A stretch of 64,000 bases of DNA. Origin: Lampris incognitus (taxonomy: Eukaryota; Chordata; Actinopteri; Lampriformes; Lampridae). The stretch is from the NCBI RefSeq assembly GCF_029633865.1, contig NC_079219.1:49737008-49801007 (forward strand). Reading direction: 5' to 3'. Shown here piece by piece: positions 10,871 through 20,049 of this stretch (the first letter of the stretch is position 1; each line of letters starts with the position of its first letter). The translations under genes were made by a program, and so were the position numbers. The notes under the pieces were generated by a model that made no database searches, was not told the origin of the DNA, and saw only the letters and a list, made by a program, of their open reading frames with translations.

Positions 10871-11551
10871 ATGTCAGAGGAGATCATTGAGGACAGAGCC
10901 AAACTGAAGCAGGGCCTGGTAAAGGTCTTGGAGTGTGTGGCGACAATCTCCTCAGCAGCAGCTGTGGTCAACCCCATTTTCGGCGTGGCTGGCTCTCTTA
11001 TCCGGGTGGTCCTGCACCATGTGGACGACGAGGACATCCGCACCCTGAAGCGTGAGTTTGGCTCTGTCAACCGGGCCCTAGACCAGCTGTCACAGCAGAA
11101 CCGCAGCGCTCTGCTCCAGATAAAGAAGGAAACACTTGATGGCCAGTACTGCAAGGTGGAGGAAAACCTGCGCAACCAATTCCGAAAGTTCATGGAGATG
11201 GTGGACGCACGACCAGAGCACCGTGAGCGCAAAAAGGACGACTTTGAGGAGAGCTACGCCAACGACCTCGGTGACCAGAACCTGCACACGCTCTACGAGG
11301 GTGTAGTGGGCACGCCCAAGCTCTTCAGCAGGCCCATCCTGGAGGTGTATCTGAAGCACTCACAGGGTGACCGTGTAACCATGGAGCGCCTCTGCACACG
11401 CCTCACCTACCTCTTCTGCATCGGGCTCATCGCCCTCATGGGCTACGCCGCCATCATTGGAGACGATGAAGAGGGTCTGAGTGAGGAATGGGCTGAGAAG
11501 ATGGAGAACGTGCAAGAGAAGATGCAGGAGGCCCTGCGGAGGTGCAAGTGA
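10871..11551 (+). CDS. Rapunzel (rpz) family protein, 226 aa
   Basis: Single intact coding exon. Residues 22-48 form a hydrophobic stretch rich in A, V, I and G; 52-125 are charged and probably helical (VEENLRNQFRKFMEMVDARP at ~97-114 is a family hallmark also seen in the long paralog as IEENIRSQFRKYMDILDA); NLHTLYEGVVG is at ~137-147; a second hydrophobic stretch YLFCIGLIALMGYAAII is at ~180-196, followed by acidic GDDEEG and a coiled-coil-like end. Length is typical for the family. The ATG at 10871 follows a splice acceptor (CTCTCTCTTACAG, ending 10814), so a 5' UTR exon exists upstream. The function is not known biochemically; a gain-of-function allele of a family member causes bone overgrowth in zebrafish. 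The two hydrophobic stretches suggest membrane contact, which is inference. Tandem with the gene at 9126; the exact paralog is unresolved. Confidence 0.9.
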   Translation: MSEEIIEDRAKLKQGLVKVLECVATISSAAAVVNPIFGVAGSLIRVVLHHVDDEDIRTLKREFGSVNRALDQLSQQNRSALLQIKKETLDGQYCKVEENLRNQFRKFMEMVDARPEHRERKKDDFEESYANDLGDQNLHTLYEGVVGTPKLFSRPILEVYLKHSQGDRVTMERLCTRLTYLFCIGLIALMGYAAIIGDDEEGLSEEWAEKMENVQEKMQEALRRCK

Positions 11552-14500
11552 AGAAGATAAAGAGCCCTCTCTATTTTCTGCTTAGCCGACATGTTGAGGA
11601 CCCTGTCCATCATTCTCTCACCATCTTCTCCCCCGATAACACTGTGTTTGCACCCTCTGTTGCCGTCTGCTTGATTCAAACCCACACTGGGTATTGAAGA
11701 AAATCAGGTCTGTAGAGACACTGCTAACATTGAGCTAACTTCTGTTTTCAACAGCTTGTGACAGAGCTGCACACAAAGTGGTCGTTGAACCAATAGGGAA
11801 CATATTAGCGCCAGTCTTAATTAAAATGCCGATATTATCGGTCGATAATGTGCCTAAAGTTTCAATTTGCCTTCATCAACATCCCCATACTATCAAGGTT
11901 TGTTAATACGATTACTCCAGGGAAAATATAGTGGTTGGAATTGACATAGACACAAATATTTGATTTACAATCAGACAGTTATTAGGTGTTTGATAATCAC
12001 AATTCTTTAGACATTATCTCGCAAAGCTAAAATTGGTTGACTCCGTGAAAGAATATATCATCCTTACGAAACGCTTCCAACAAAAATGAGCTACATGAAA
12101 ATCTACGTGTGTCTGCCTCCCTAAATATTGACACCATCTCCGGAAAAATTAAATTTGTGTCACCCGGACGGCAGAAAACCCTTCTGTTGACTGGCTGTGG
12201 TCTGTACCCCTGACAGTATGCACTTTGGAGAATGTTTTGGATTATATTGAAAGTTCAGGAGCATACAGATAACAATGAGAGAAGCTTGGTGTATTGCAAT
12301 CAACAATTAGGCTGTTGAATGAGGCAGAGCCACATTATAAAGTTTGTGAGTAAAACCCAAACAGGACCCAGGACTGGGTTTTCCTGTAATATGAATGTAT
12401 GACCACTAGAGGGCATCACTTGTACCAATTCTACAATAGTTTAAGCGGGCCCGCATCATTATAATAGCAGTAAAGTATGGCATTTTAAATGTGCTAGTCA
12501 AACGGAGTGCTTCATTATCCTAACTTATGCGACTACATTGTTCGCAAAATGCTGTGACCAACAAGGAACAAACATTCAACTGTTTTCAGAAATATGAACA
12601 TGACTCGTCTAGATTTCACTGCGTTAACACTTCCTGTATGCAGGTGCACACTCGAGCATGCTCACGTGTTCCTCATACACTGAGCTTATGATAGATGCAT
12701 GAACACTAAGATTTCATCGAAAAGCTACACTAAATTTTAAACAGCTACCACTGTAATAATTTCTATTTGATTTTTTTGTATTTGCAGGCACTCGAGTTTT
12801 TGTAAAGGTGAAAGTAATTCAGATCATAACACTAAAATGCCTCATGAGTTCTGATGAATCACTGCCAAGCACAATAGTGACGTGACCCCATCAGAGCAAC
12901 ATGGACACCGAACATCACAATTCCCAGATCATAAAGCAGTCAAATAATTCTGCATCTGTAAATTACTTCCATTTTTTTTGTCAGTATAGAAATTATGAGT
13001 AAAAAATAGAGAAAAAAAATCTTTTTCCAATGTCCAATGTACCAGGAACAACTCGAGCTTTTCCTGTCTTCAGCTTGCCTTTCTGTTTTAGAGAAGATGC
13101 ATTTCTATATCTATGTCATGGTAAATGGATATTGTCCTGCGACAACTCCCTCTGAGCAGTGTGGTTCCTATTCCCCCCCATGTATACCACCAACATTACT
13201 AATGCAAGAGGTGCGCCTGGGGTTGCATGTAAATGAACAGAATTTAAAAAAAAAAAAAAGAAAGAAAAATTTGGTTAGTAGGTCACTGTGATTTGCAAAT
13301 TTTTTGCAATTGATGTTGAATTATAGTTTGAATTATTTTTCATCTCAGGTTAAACTTCAGTTAAAGTAACGTTGCTGTCCTGCTCTTCTTTTGCACCTCC
13401 TCAAGACCAACAGTGCCTGAATTTGTGCTGCACGTTTTACTTCTTTTCTTTTGGGTGTTTGTCTTGCTCATTTAACTGTACTATGTTTATTATAGTCTCC
13501 ACGTGTCTGTTCAGCCAGAACTTGAGGCCATGTACAATGCTGGGTCCAATAGTGTTTGCAGATAAGTCAGCCATTTGCTTAGACGCACTTTAATTTCCAG
13601 AGGTGGAGATCCAAGGGTTATTGTGCCATGAACGTAATCAATCATAATATCTGACTTCCTAAAATCTTCCTATGATCATCATGTCTATTAATCTATATCT
13701 ATGTATAATTGTCAAACTTTTATGACCTTGTATTTTATGACCCTTTTGGTAATCACCATCATCGTCCACGTGGAATAAACGCCTTTTTTTACCCCTGCAA
13801 GTAATATTTGACCCAGGTCAGGTCTGACATTTACACTATCGCGGTCCTGCTTTTAGTCCAGAGCTGCTTCATTATAATGGTTAAAGGTTTTTGTTTCTAC
13901 TCTTTCATATTATACATCTGCAATCAAAACCATACAGAAACATGCTATACTATACATAGCGATAATGCTGTTAAATATTATTATGATCTGAGGCTTTTTG
14001 AGATTGTTATTTTTGAGAATATGCTGCCTTTTTTTGTTATGTAAATTTGTTTCCTGGTCGAATATGATGCAACACTACAAATAAACACTTAAAGGAAACT
14101 GCTCATTTGTGTTGAATTATTTTAAAGTAATAATGTGGACTGACTTTTTGTGGTGTGATAAACGGTTATCCAGTCGTTAAATGATATTTAACATTTCATG
14201 TGCTGAAGTCAAAATGTAAAGTAGGACAGAATGATGTGCTGTTGAGCCTTCTGCAGCTGGGGGGAGCCAAATCCCAGGGAACAGTGAAGATAGGAGGTTG
14301 ATGACCAGAGGTATAAAAGAGGGTTGGGATCTTGCACACCCATGGGATATTTTAACCCTGAACTTTGTCCCAGAGGCTGATGTAGAACCTGGGTAACCCC
14401 TGAATTTAGACACCAGTTGGCTAACACTAATGTCTTTTTGCAAGCCCGAGTGATTGCTCATTGCAAGAGGTAGACAATAGATGTTAGGGGGAAAGAATTA

Positions 14501-14554
14501 CAAATGACCTTAAGGCCTTGATGCATTCTCAATAATCCAGGTAAGAAAATCTAA
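11552..14554. other. 3' flank of rapunzel-family gene, no further gene seen
   Basis: AT-rich DNA without a convincing frame. AATAAA hexamers at 13774 and 14080 are the first clear polyadenylation signals after the stop at 11551, so either the 3' UTR is long or a non-canonical signal is used. Confidence 0.4.
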
Positions 14555-14606
14555 GAAGTTCGAATCAGTTCATTTGGATACAACGTTTATTAACATATGT
14601 TTCATC

Positions 14607-15850
14607 GCCCCGGGGGGTGGACCCCGGGGCACTCTGTGGGGGGTACTGCGGGAGTATGCGGTACCGGGGCAGTTGCTACAAGCCATCCGGTCCATTTATA
14701 ACCAAAGTGACCCCAGACGTCCCTCTCCCCAGCAACGCCCTCCAGCCCCTCCTGGGGGATCCCAAGGAATTCCCAGGCCAGATTGGACATGTAGTCCATT
14801 TTGTGTAGTCATGCAGTCCAATCTGAACTACATGTCCCTGTATATCTGGTCCTTGTATAACCAAAGTGAGAGCTGCGTCCGCATTCTCGGCACAAAGTCA
14901 AACACGTTTTCGGTGGGTGTCGGACTCCGCCAAGGTTGTCCCTTGTCTCCGATTCTGTTTGTGATATTCATTGACAGGATCTAAGGCGCAGCCAAGGTGA
15001 GGAGTGTGTCCGTTATGGGAACCTCCGAATTGTATCGCTGTTCTTCGCAGCTGATGTAGTTTTGTTGGCTTCATCAGAACGCGACCTCCAGCGTGCACTG
15101 GGGCGGTTTGCAGCGGAGTGTGAAATGGCCGGGATGAGAGTCAGCACCTCCAAATCTGAGGCCATGGTTCTCTACCGGAAAATGGTGGATTGCTCCCTCC
15201 GGATTGGGGATGAGTTGTTGCCTCAAGTGAAGGAGTTCCAAGTATCTCGGGGTCTTGTTCACGAGTGAGGGTAGGATGGAGCGGGAGATTGACAGGCGGA
15301 TTAGTGCAGCATCAGCAGTAATGCGGACGTTGTACCGGACCGTTGTGGTGAAGAGGGAGCTGAGCCGGAAGGCAAAGCTCTCAGTTTACCAGACAATTTT
15401 CGTTCCAACCCTCACCTATGGTCGTGAGCTTTGGGCAGTGACCGAAAGGGTAAGATCACGGATATAAGCGGCTGAAACGAGTTTCCTCCATAGGGGGGCT
15501 GGGCTCAGCCCTAGAGATAGGTTGAGGAGCTCGGACATCCGGAGGGAGCTCGGAGTAAAGCCGCTGCTCCTTCGCGTCGAAAGGAGCCAGTTGAGGTGGT
15601 TCGGGCATCTGATTAGGATGCCTCCTGGGCGCCTTCCTTTGGAGGTTTACCAGGCACGGCCAACTGGGAGGAGACCCCCGGGGTAGACCCAGAACTCGCT
15701 GGAGGGATTACATGTCCAGTCTGGACTGAGAACGCCTTGGGATCCCCCAGGAGGAGCTGGGGAGAGGGACGTCTGGAGTGCCCTACTTAGCTTGCTGCCA
15801 CCGCGACCCGATCCCGGAGAAGCGGCTGATGAATGAATGAATGAATGAAT
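14607..15850 (+). mobile_element. RTE-type (Rex3-like) LINE, decayed copy
   Basis: Reverse-transcriptase remnants are spread over several frames: GVGLRQGCPLSPILFVIF (~14917-14970), a palm motif reading FAAD at 15044-15055 where the family has F-A-D-D, so a catalytic aspartate is lost, then thumb and C-terminal blocks such as VYQTIFVPTLTYGRELWAVT (~15390-15440). The 3' end runs through CGGAGAAGCGGCTGATG into (AATG)n, the GATG-type tail of RTE/Rex3 elements. Flanking TGTTTCATC and TGTTTCGTC look like a target-site duplication. Stops and frameshifts make it non-functional. Confidence 0.75.
14711..14855 (-). mobile_element. Antisense LINE-tail insertion inside the RTE element, 14-bp target duplication
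   Basis: TATAACCAAAGTGA occurs at 14697-14710 and again at 14856-14869. The 145 bp between contain the reverse complement of the LINE's own 3' tail (CCCCAGACGTCCC ... GGCCAGATTGGACATGTAGT). The direct repeats mark this as a separate later insertion of a short tail-bearing element, LINE or SINE, in the opposite orientation. Confidence 0.75.
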
Positions 15851-15889
15851 GTTTCGTCACTCATCTAAGTGACATCTTCAGAGGTCATG

Positions 15890-16286
15890 TCCCTTTTCCA
15901 CTACCGGCTCGACTCGCTTCTGTGTTGTTTCCCATTGCCGTACCTCCTCAACAGACCACGACGTGGATTTTCAGCTCTCCATTTTTATTTTTCCAATTTC
16001 AAAATGTACTTTTAAGATAACTCCGCTTCGACCGCTTCGGTATTCAAGGACGCCGGGCGGTATCCTATGCGCGCACTGATGACGCAGTGACGCAAAATGA
16101 CGCAGTGACGCGTTTCTCTGACCGAGCAGAGGTCTGCACTGATTTCGGTACCCGCTCCAGGGTTTTTGGAACCTCGACAAAGGTGGTATCAGAAAAGTGG
16201 TAACAGAAATGCCGGTATTTTCCAGTAATGGAAAACGAAAAAAGGGCGAGTCGAGTCGAGCCGGTACTACGAAGTGGAAAAGGGGC
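15890..16286. mobile_element. Non-autonomous DNA transposon (MITE), hAT-like
   Basis: The terminal inverted repeat CCCTTTTCCACTACCGGCTC... at the left is matched at the right by ...CGAGCCGGTACTACGAAGTGGAAAAGGG, apart from a few extra bases. Internal sequence has no transposase. The CTTTTCCACT/CTCGACTCG end type is common in fish hAT-derived MITEs; this superfamily call is from family memory. Confidence 0.65.
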
Positions 16287-16352
16287 AATAGATGAGTGAC
16301 GAAACATATCTGTCAGTAACGTTGTATCCAGATGAACTGATTCAAACTTCCT

Positions 16353-17912
16353 CGAAATGGCCATAAGGCTTTGTTACTACCTGTCAGACACTGTTGCAGC
16401 TAAAATATTCCACGAGTGTGTAAGAACAAATTTGTACATACGAACGATTGATGAAACTTCCTACTTAAGTGAAAGTACTGATACTTTAGAGACAATTAAG
16501 TGCAAGTAAAAGTATTGATTGAGAAAATAACTCACATAAGAGTAAAGAGTTTCCTAGTGGAAAACTACTCGAGTAATTACTTTGTAAGTAACTTTTGTTC
16601 TTTTCATGTCCACAAACACAGCTGTGGCTCTAAGAATGTGGAAACAATACCCGATATCATCTGAACAAGCCAGATGTAGGAAACTACACTTATTCTTCAT
16701 CTAGCCATTAGCAGGGCTTAAGTCACACCTTTTCCTCATTTTGTAGTGATTATTAAAATAAAAACACCGAAGTAGAATACTTCATTATTAATCCCCTCAA
16801 GGTCAAAGTACTGTTATTCAACTCAGAAAATTATTGTTATGGGGGAATGTGTACTGAGTAACGACAGAAGTTGCAATCAGGGCTGCAGTGATAGTTGAGA
16901 GGTGGGTGTACTACTAAGCAGGTGAGGGTGAAGGGGATATGCTCTCTTATATATGGAGGTTAGGCTGATAGGTGGGTATACTCCAAATTGCCAGAAAAAG
17001 AGGGGTCGTAATTCATTCATTTCTCAGTGGAACCTATTCTTTCTCACCACTCGTCCTTTTCTCCATGCAAAGCTGCTAATGCACATAGTGGCCCCTAATA
17101 AAACATAAGGTTACACCAGATTGTGTGTAATGTGAAATAACCCTGCTTGATTCAGAATGACCGGACTCCACCACAGAATCTGACTCCCATTGGCGTGAGG
17201 CTAGGTTAGGTTAGGCTTACCCTAGCCCCTAACCCTCAACCCTCTAACCTTATACCCCCTAACCCTAACCCACCCTGACCCTAACCTCCTAACCTTGATC
17301 CCCCCCGAACCCTAAGCCGTTCAGATTCTGCAGGGGAGCTGGAAAATTCTATAACACCAGATACAAAACAAAAAAACAAAAAGTCTCCTTGCAGTCCTAA
17401 ACAGCTGAACCACAACCAACACTGGACTGAAGGGAACCGTCTCCACTGCTGACGTACAGTGGCCATCGATCTGTGCAATGTTATATCTGTTTACTACCGT
17501 GCAATTAGCCTTGTAGTCAAGACCACCCAAGTCCAGACCAAGCCTTTACTTGGATGGGTCTGAGTCAAGACCAGAGGAAGTAAAACTTGCATAAATTCTG
17601 ACACCAGAATAACACAACTCCAGTTAAACACCATGACTGTAACTGTAGTCTATCATCGCAGTAAGTCACATTTCCACCACAATTTGCCCATGTTTTTAAG
17701 CCTCCACTAAGGAAAGACAGTTTCAGATTCCAATTTTCCAGTATTTCAGACACATAAATTAACAATAATGGTAAAAAGAAAGAAATTATACTAGATTGAA
17801 CTGTGCTGATTTTCTCATGTGGGCTAATTTCAGAAATGGAAAAAATACATATATAAAACTTTGTTAAAAGAAACACTCAACAGTAGGACACGTGCTCAAC
17901 AAATAAGGAGCA
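16353..17912. other. Intergenic sequence with dispersed-repeat remnants
   Basis: No gene seen. About 16440-16600 (AAGTGAAAGTACTGATAC ... AGTAACTTTTGTT) resembles a common vertebrate AAGTA-rich repeat; boundaries unclear. Confidence 0.4.
17200..17310. repeat. Degenerate CCCTAA-like tract
   Basis: Interspersed GGTTAGGTTAGG and CCCTAACCCTAACCC-like units on both strands, heavily mutated. It resembles an interstitial telomeric-type repeat but only two or three consecutive perfect units remain. Confidence 0.5.
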
Positions 17913-17999
17913 AAATAATCCAGTGAGTCAAGTAAATTCTTTATGAGACAATAAGTATTCTTTAGGAGACATAAAGAATTTAATCGACTCACTGGATTT
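17913..17999. repeat. Near-perfect hairpin (inverted repeat) ~87 bp
   Basis: The left arm AATCCAGTGAGTCAAGTAAA and the right arm TTTAATCGACTCACTGGATT are inverted copies, and the inner bases (TTCTTTATGAGACAATA and its partner) continue the pairing to a small loop. It is probably a foldback-type MITE or tip of one. Confidence 0.6.
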
Positions 18000-18007
18000 T
18001 ATATATA

Positions 18008-18140
18008 CAGGTGCAGTTAAAAAAAATTTGAATACACTTTATGTGTAATATGAATCTAGAATATATGGAAGTTTCACTTTTTGAATTAAATTACGGAAAA
18101 TAATGAACTTTTCCAGAATATTCTAATTTTTTGAGCTGCA

Positions 18141-18144
<4 letters not shown>
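18008..18144. mobile_element. Tc1/mariner-like MITE, 137 bp
   Basis: The ends CAGGTGCAGTTAAAAAAAAT and (reverse complement of right end) CAGATGCAGCTCAAAAAATT form ~30-bp inverted repeats flanked by TA on both sides, the Tc1/mariner target. There is no room for a transposase. Confidence 0.75.

Positions 18145-18237
<93 letters not shown>
18143..18237. repeat. (TA)n(TG)n compound microsatellite
   Basis: About 34 TA units followed by about 13 TG units; less regular TA/TG/CA sequence continues to ~18320. Confidence 0.95.
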
Positions 18238-18315
18238 TTTACATGTGTATGTATATATATGTGCATGTATGTATATATATATACATATACACACTCATAT
18301 ATACATATATACATA

Positions 18316-18422
18316 TATCAACACGGATACAGGAAAAAAGATTTTGATGTTGAGTGCAATACGCAGGAAACAGGCCTGTACCCCTATGCATTAAAATCTT
18401 TTTACCAGTACCCGTGTTGATA
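18316..18422. repeat. Inverted repeat, ~35-bp arms
   Basis: ATCAACACGGATACAGG plus AAAAAGATTTTGATG at the left is matched inversely by CATTAAAATCTTTTTACCAG plus TACCCGTGTTGAT at the right. It is another foldback structure of unknown family between the microsatellite and the Sushi-type element. Confidence 0.6.
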
Positions 18423-18497
18423 TTCCGCTCCTCATTAGCCGAGCACTCAACACCACAGACGGTTTCGGGGAAAAACGCTACATACACACATATATAT

Positions 18498-18937
18498 TGT
18501 CAGGCCCTATACAGTTTAGTTTGTTTGGTTTTTGACTCTGTGTGTGATTTGTCCATTGTCTTCACCTGTGCCTCCTTATCTCCTCCCTCATGTGTATAAA
18601 TGCCTGTTTCCCCAGTGTGTCTTTGTCAGATTGTCTGCATCACTTGTGAGTAGCTTTCTGGCAGTTTTCTTGTGTATGTTTCCTCGTGTTCCGACCCAGT
18701 TTTTCCCTTGAGACCAGTTTAGCCTAGCGTTCTGTTACCTTAGCTTTATTCCACCGTTTGATGGTTTTGACTCTCGCCTGTTTTTTGGACTTACCTTTCT
18801 GCCTCGTGTTTTTGTACTTCTGCCTGAGCTGACTGCCTTCTGTGTACCGACCCTGGACTGTTTAATAAACTGCCTCTCCACACCTGTCTGTCTCTGGTCT
18901 GCTTTGTGGGTCCCAATTTGTCTGTCTGAACCTGACA
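18498..18937 (+). repeat. 5' LTR of the Sushi-type element
   Basis: Runs from TGTCAGGCCC to CCTGACA (440 bp). TATAAAT at 18595 lies 30 bp upstream of GTCAGATTGT (18625), the inferred transcript start; AATAAA occurs near 18864. Compared with the 3' LTR it retains ~81 bp plus smaller segments missing there. Confidence 0.85.
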
Positions 18938-18939
18938 GT

Positions 18940-18949
18940 ACAATCTGAC
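18940..18949 (+). promoter_or_regulatory. Self-priming type primer-binding site
   Basis: ACAATCTGAC lies 2 nt after the LTR and is the exact reverse complement of GTCAGATTGT at 18625-18634, which sits 30 bp after the LTR TATA box, where the transcript should start. Tf1/sushi-group elements are known to prime with the folded 5' end of their own RNA instead of a tRNA. The complementarity is seen; the mechanism is inferred for this copy. Confidence 0.75.
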
Positions 18950-18956
18950 CACTACC

Positions 18957-19986
18957 ATGGACCCCGCAGATCCAGAGCCTGTCCGCGAGGCACTGAAGAC
19001 TCAAGGCCAGTGGCTTCGCATGCATGAGGAGCAAATGGCTTCTTTGAGACAGGAATTAGCTGAGTCTAACAAACGTCAAGAGGCAGCGTTTACTCTGTTA
19101 ACCTCTCAGCTAAGCCATCTGACGGTCGGCCTGCAGCAAGGGGAATCCACAACGCCTCCCAGAGAGGGCGCAGTCGCCTCATCCACGTCACAACCTCAAA
19201 CTGAGAGTCACTCCTCCACATCTCCTGAACCGACTTACTTGCGGTTGTCAAGCCCGGAGAGGTTCTCTGGTGAGTCTGGTGACTGTAGGCCATTTCTTAC
19301 CCAATGTGAGCTTCATTTTGAGTTTCAAGCAGCAGCCTTCCCCTCTGATCGCAGTAAGATAGCTTACATGATTTTGTTCATGTCTGGTCGAGCCAAAGCC
19401 TGGGCCACGGCTGAGTGGAACCGCCGTTCGGCCATCTGCAATTCTCTGCCCCTCTTTGAAAAGACTTTTACCCAGATATTTCAGACTGTTGCTCCTGGTC
19501 GAGAGGCCGCCAAAGCCCTAGTTGCCATGCGTCAAGGGAGGCGAAGTGTAATGGACTATGCTATTGAATTCAGAACACTAGCGGCAGATAGTGGTTGATG
19601 CTTTTTTTAATGGCCTTTCTGAGCGTGTTAAAGACTTTTTGACTCCTCTAGACCTGCCCTCTGAGCTTGATGCTCTAGTCTCCCTTGCTTCCAAGATTGA
19701 CAAGAGATTGCTGGAGCGTGATCAGACAAGGAATCCCCCCCCCCCCGGTCTGCAACCTGGCTCCTACTCCTCCCGGGGGCCCTCGCCTAGACATTCTCCT
19801 GCTCCAGCTCCCACGCCTACGACCAACACCAGGAGTGAGTCCGAGGAGCCCATGCAGATCGGACGCACTCGGCTCTCTCCTGAGGAACGCCTTCGAAGAC
19901 ACAATGAGGGACGATGCATCTACTGCACTCAACTGGGTCGTTTCCTGGAGAACTGTCCTATACGCCGCAGCGGTTCTGCCCGTTAG
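18957..19986 (+). pseudogene. Sushi-type gag, frameshifted
   Basis: The ATG at 18957 opens MDPADPEPVREALKTQGQWL, typical of the PEG10/RTL-related gag of fish Sushi elements. A coiled-coil N terminus is followed by the capsid-like region (YLRLSSPERFSGESGDCRPF near 19240). The frame stops at 19596-19598 just where a few codons appear missing, and continues in another frame from ~19600 with FFNGLSERVKDFLTPLDLP. The nucleocapsid knuckle reads C-x2-C-x4-R-x4-C (~19915-19957): the zinc-binding histidine is replaced by arginine. A stop follows at 19984. It is flanked by LTRs and broken, so it is not a domesticated gene. Confidence 0.85.
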
Positions 19987-20049
19987 GCATCTGTGCTGGT
20001 ATGTACCTCCCCCAGTAAGAACAGATCTTGCCGGCAGTTCTCTCATGTG

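Larger units (their letters stand above)
14555..16352. mobile_element. Inverted-repeat DNA element split by nested insertions
   Basis: The left arm 14555-14585 and the right arm 16320-16350 are inverted copies with two mismatches over ~31 bp (GAAGTTCGAATCAGTTCATT at the left end). The matching pair ATGTTTCATC (left) and GATGAGTGACGAAAC (right) continues inward. Between them sit an RTE-type LINE and a MITE, both later arrivals. The remaining host-element sequence is 14555-14606, 15851-15889 and 16287-16352. Superfamily not recognised. Confidence 0.6.

Noticed and set aside
17200-17310. True telomere or chromosome-fusion point
   Set aside because: Too short and degenerate; only two or three perfect CCCTAA units, so at most an old interstitial remnant.
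18957-19986. Domesticated gag gene (PEG10/RTL-like)
   Set aside because: It is flanked by LTRs and pol, has a frameshift and a lost zinc-binding histidine; it is a dead retrotransposon.
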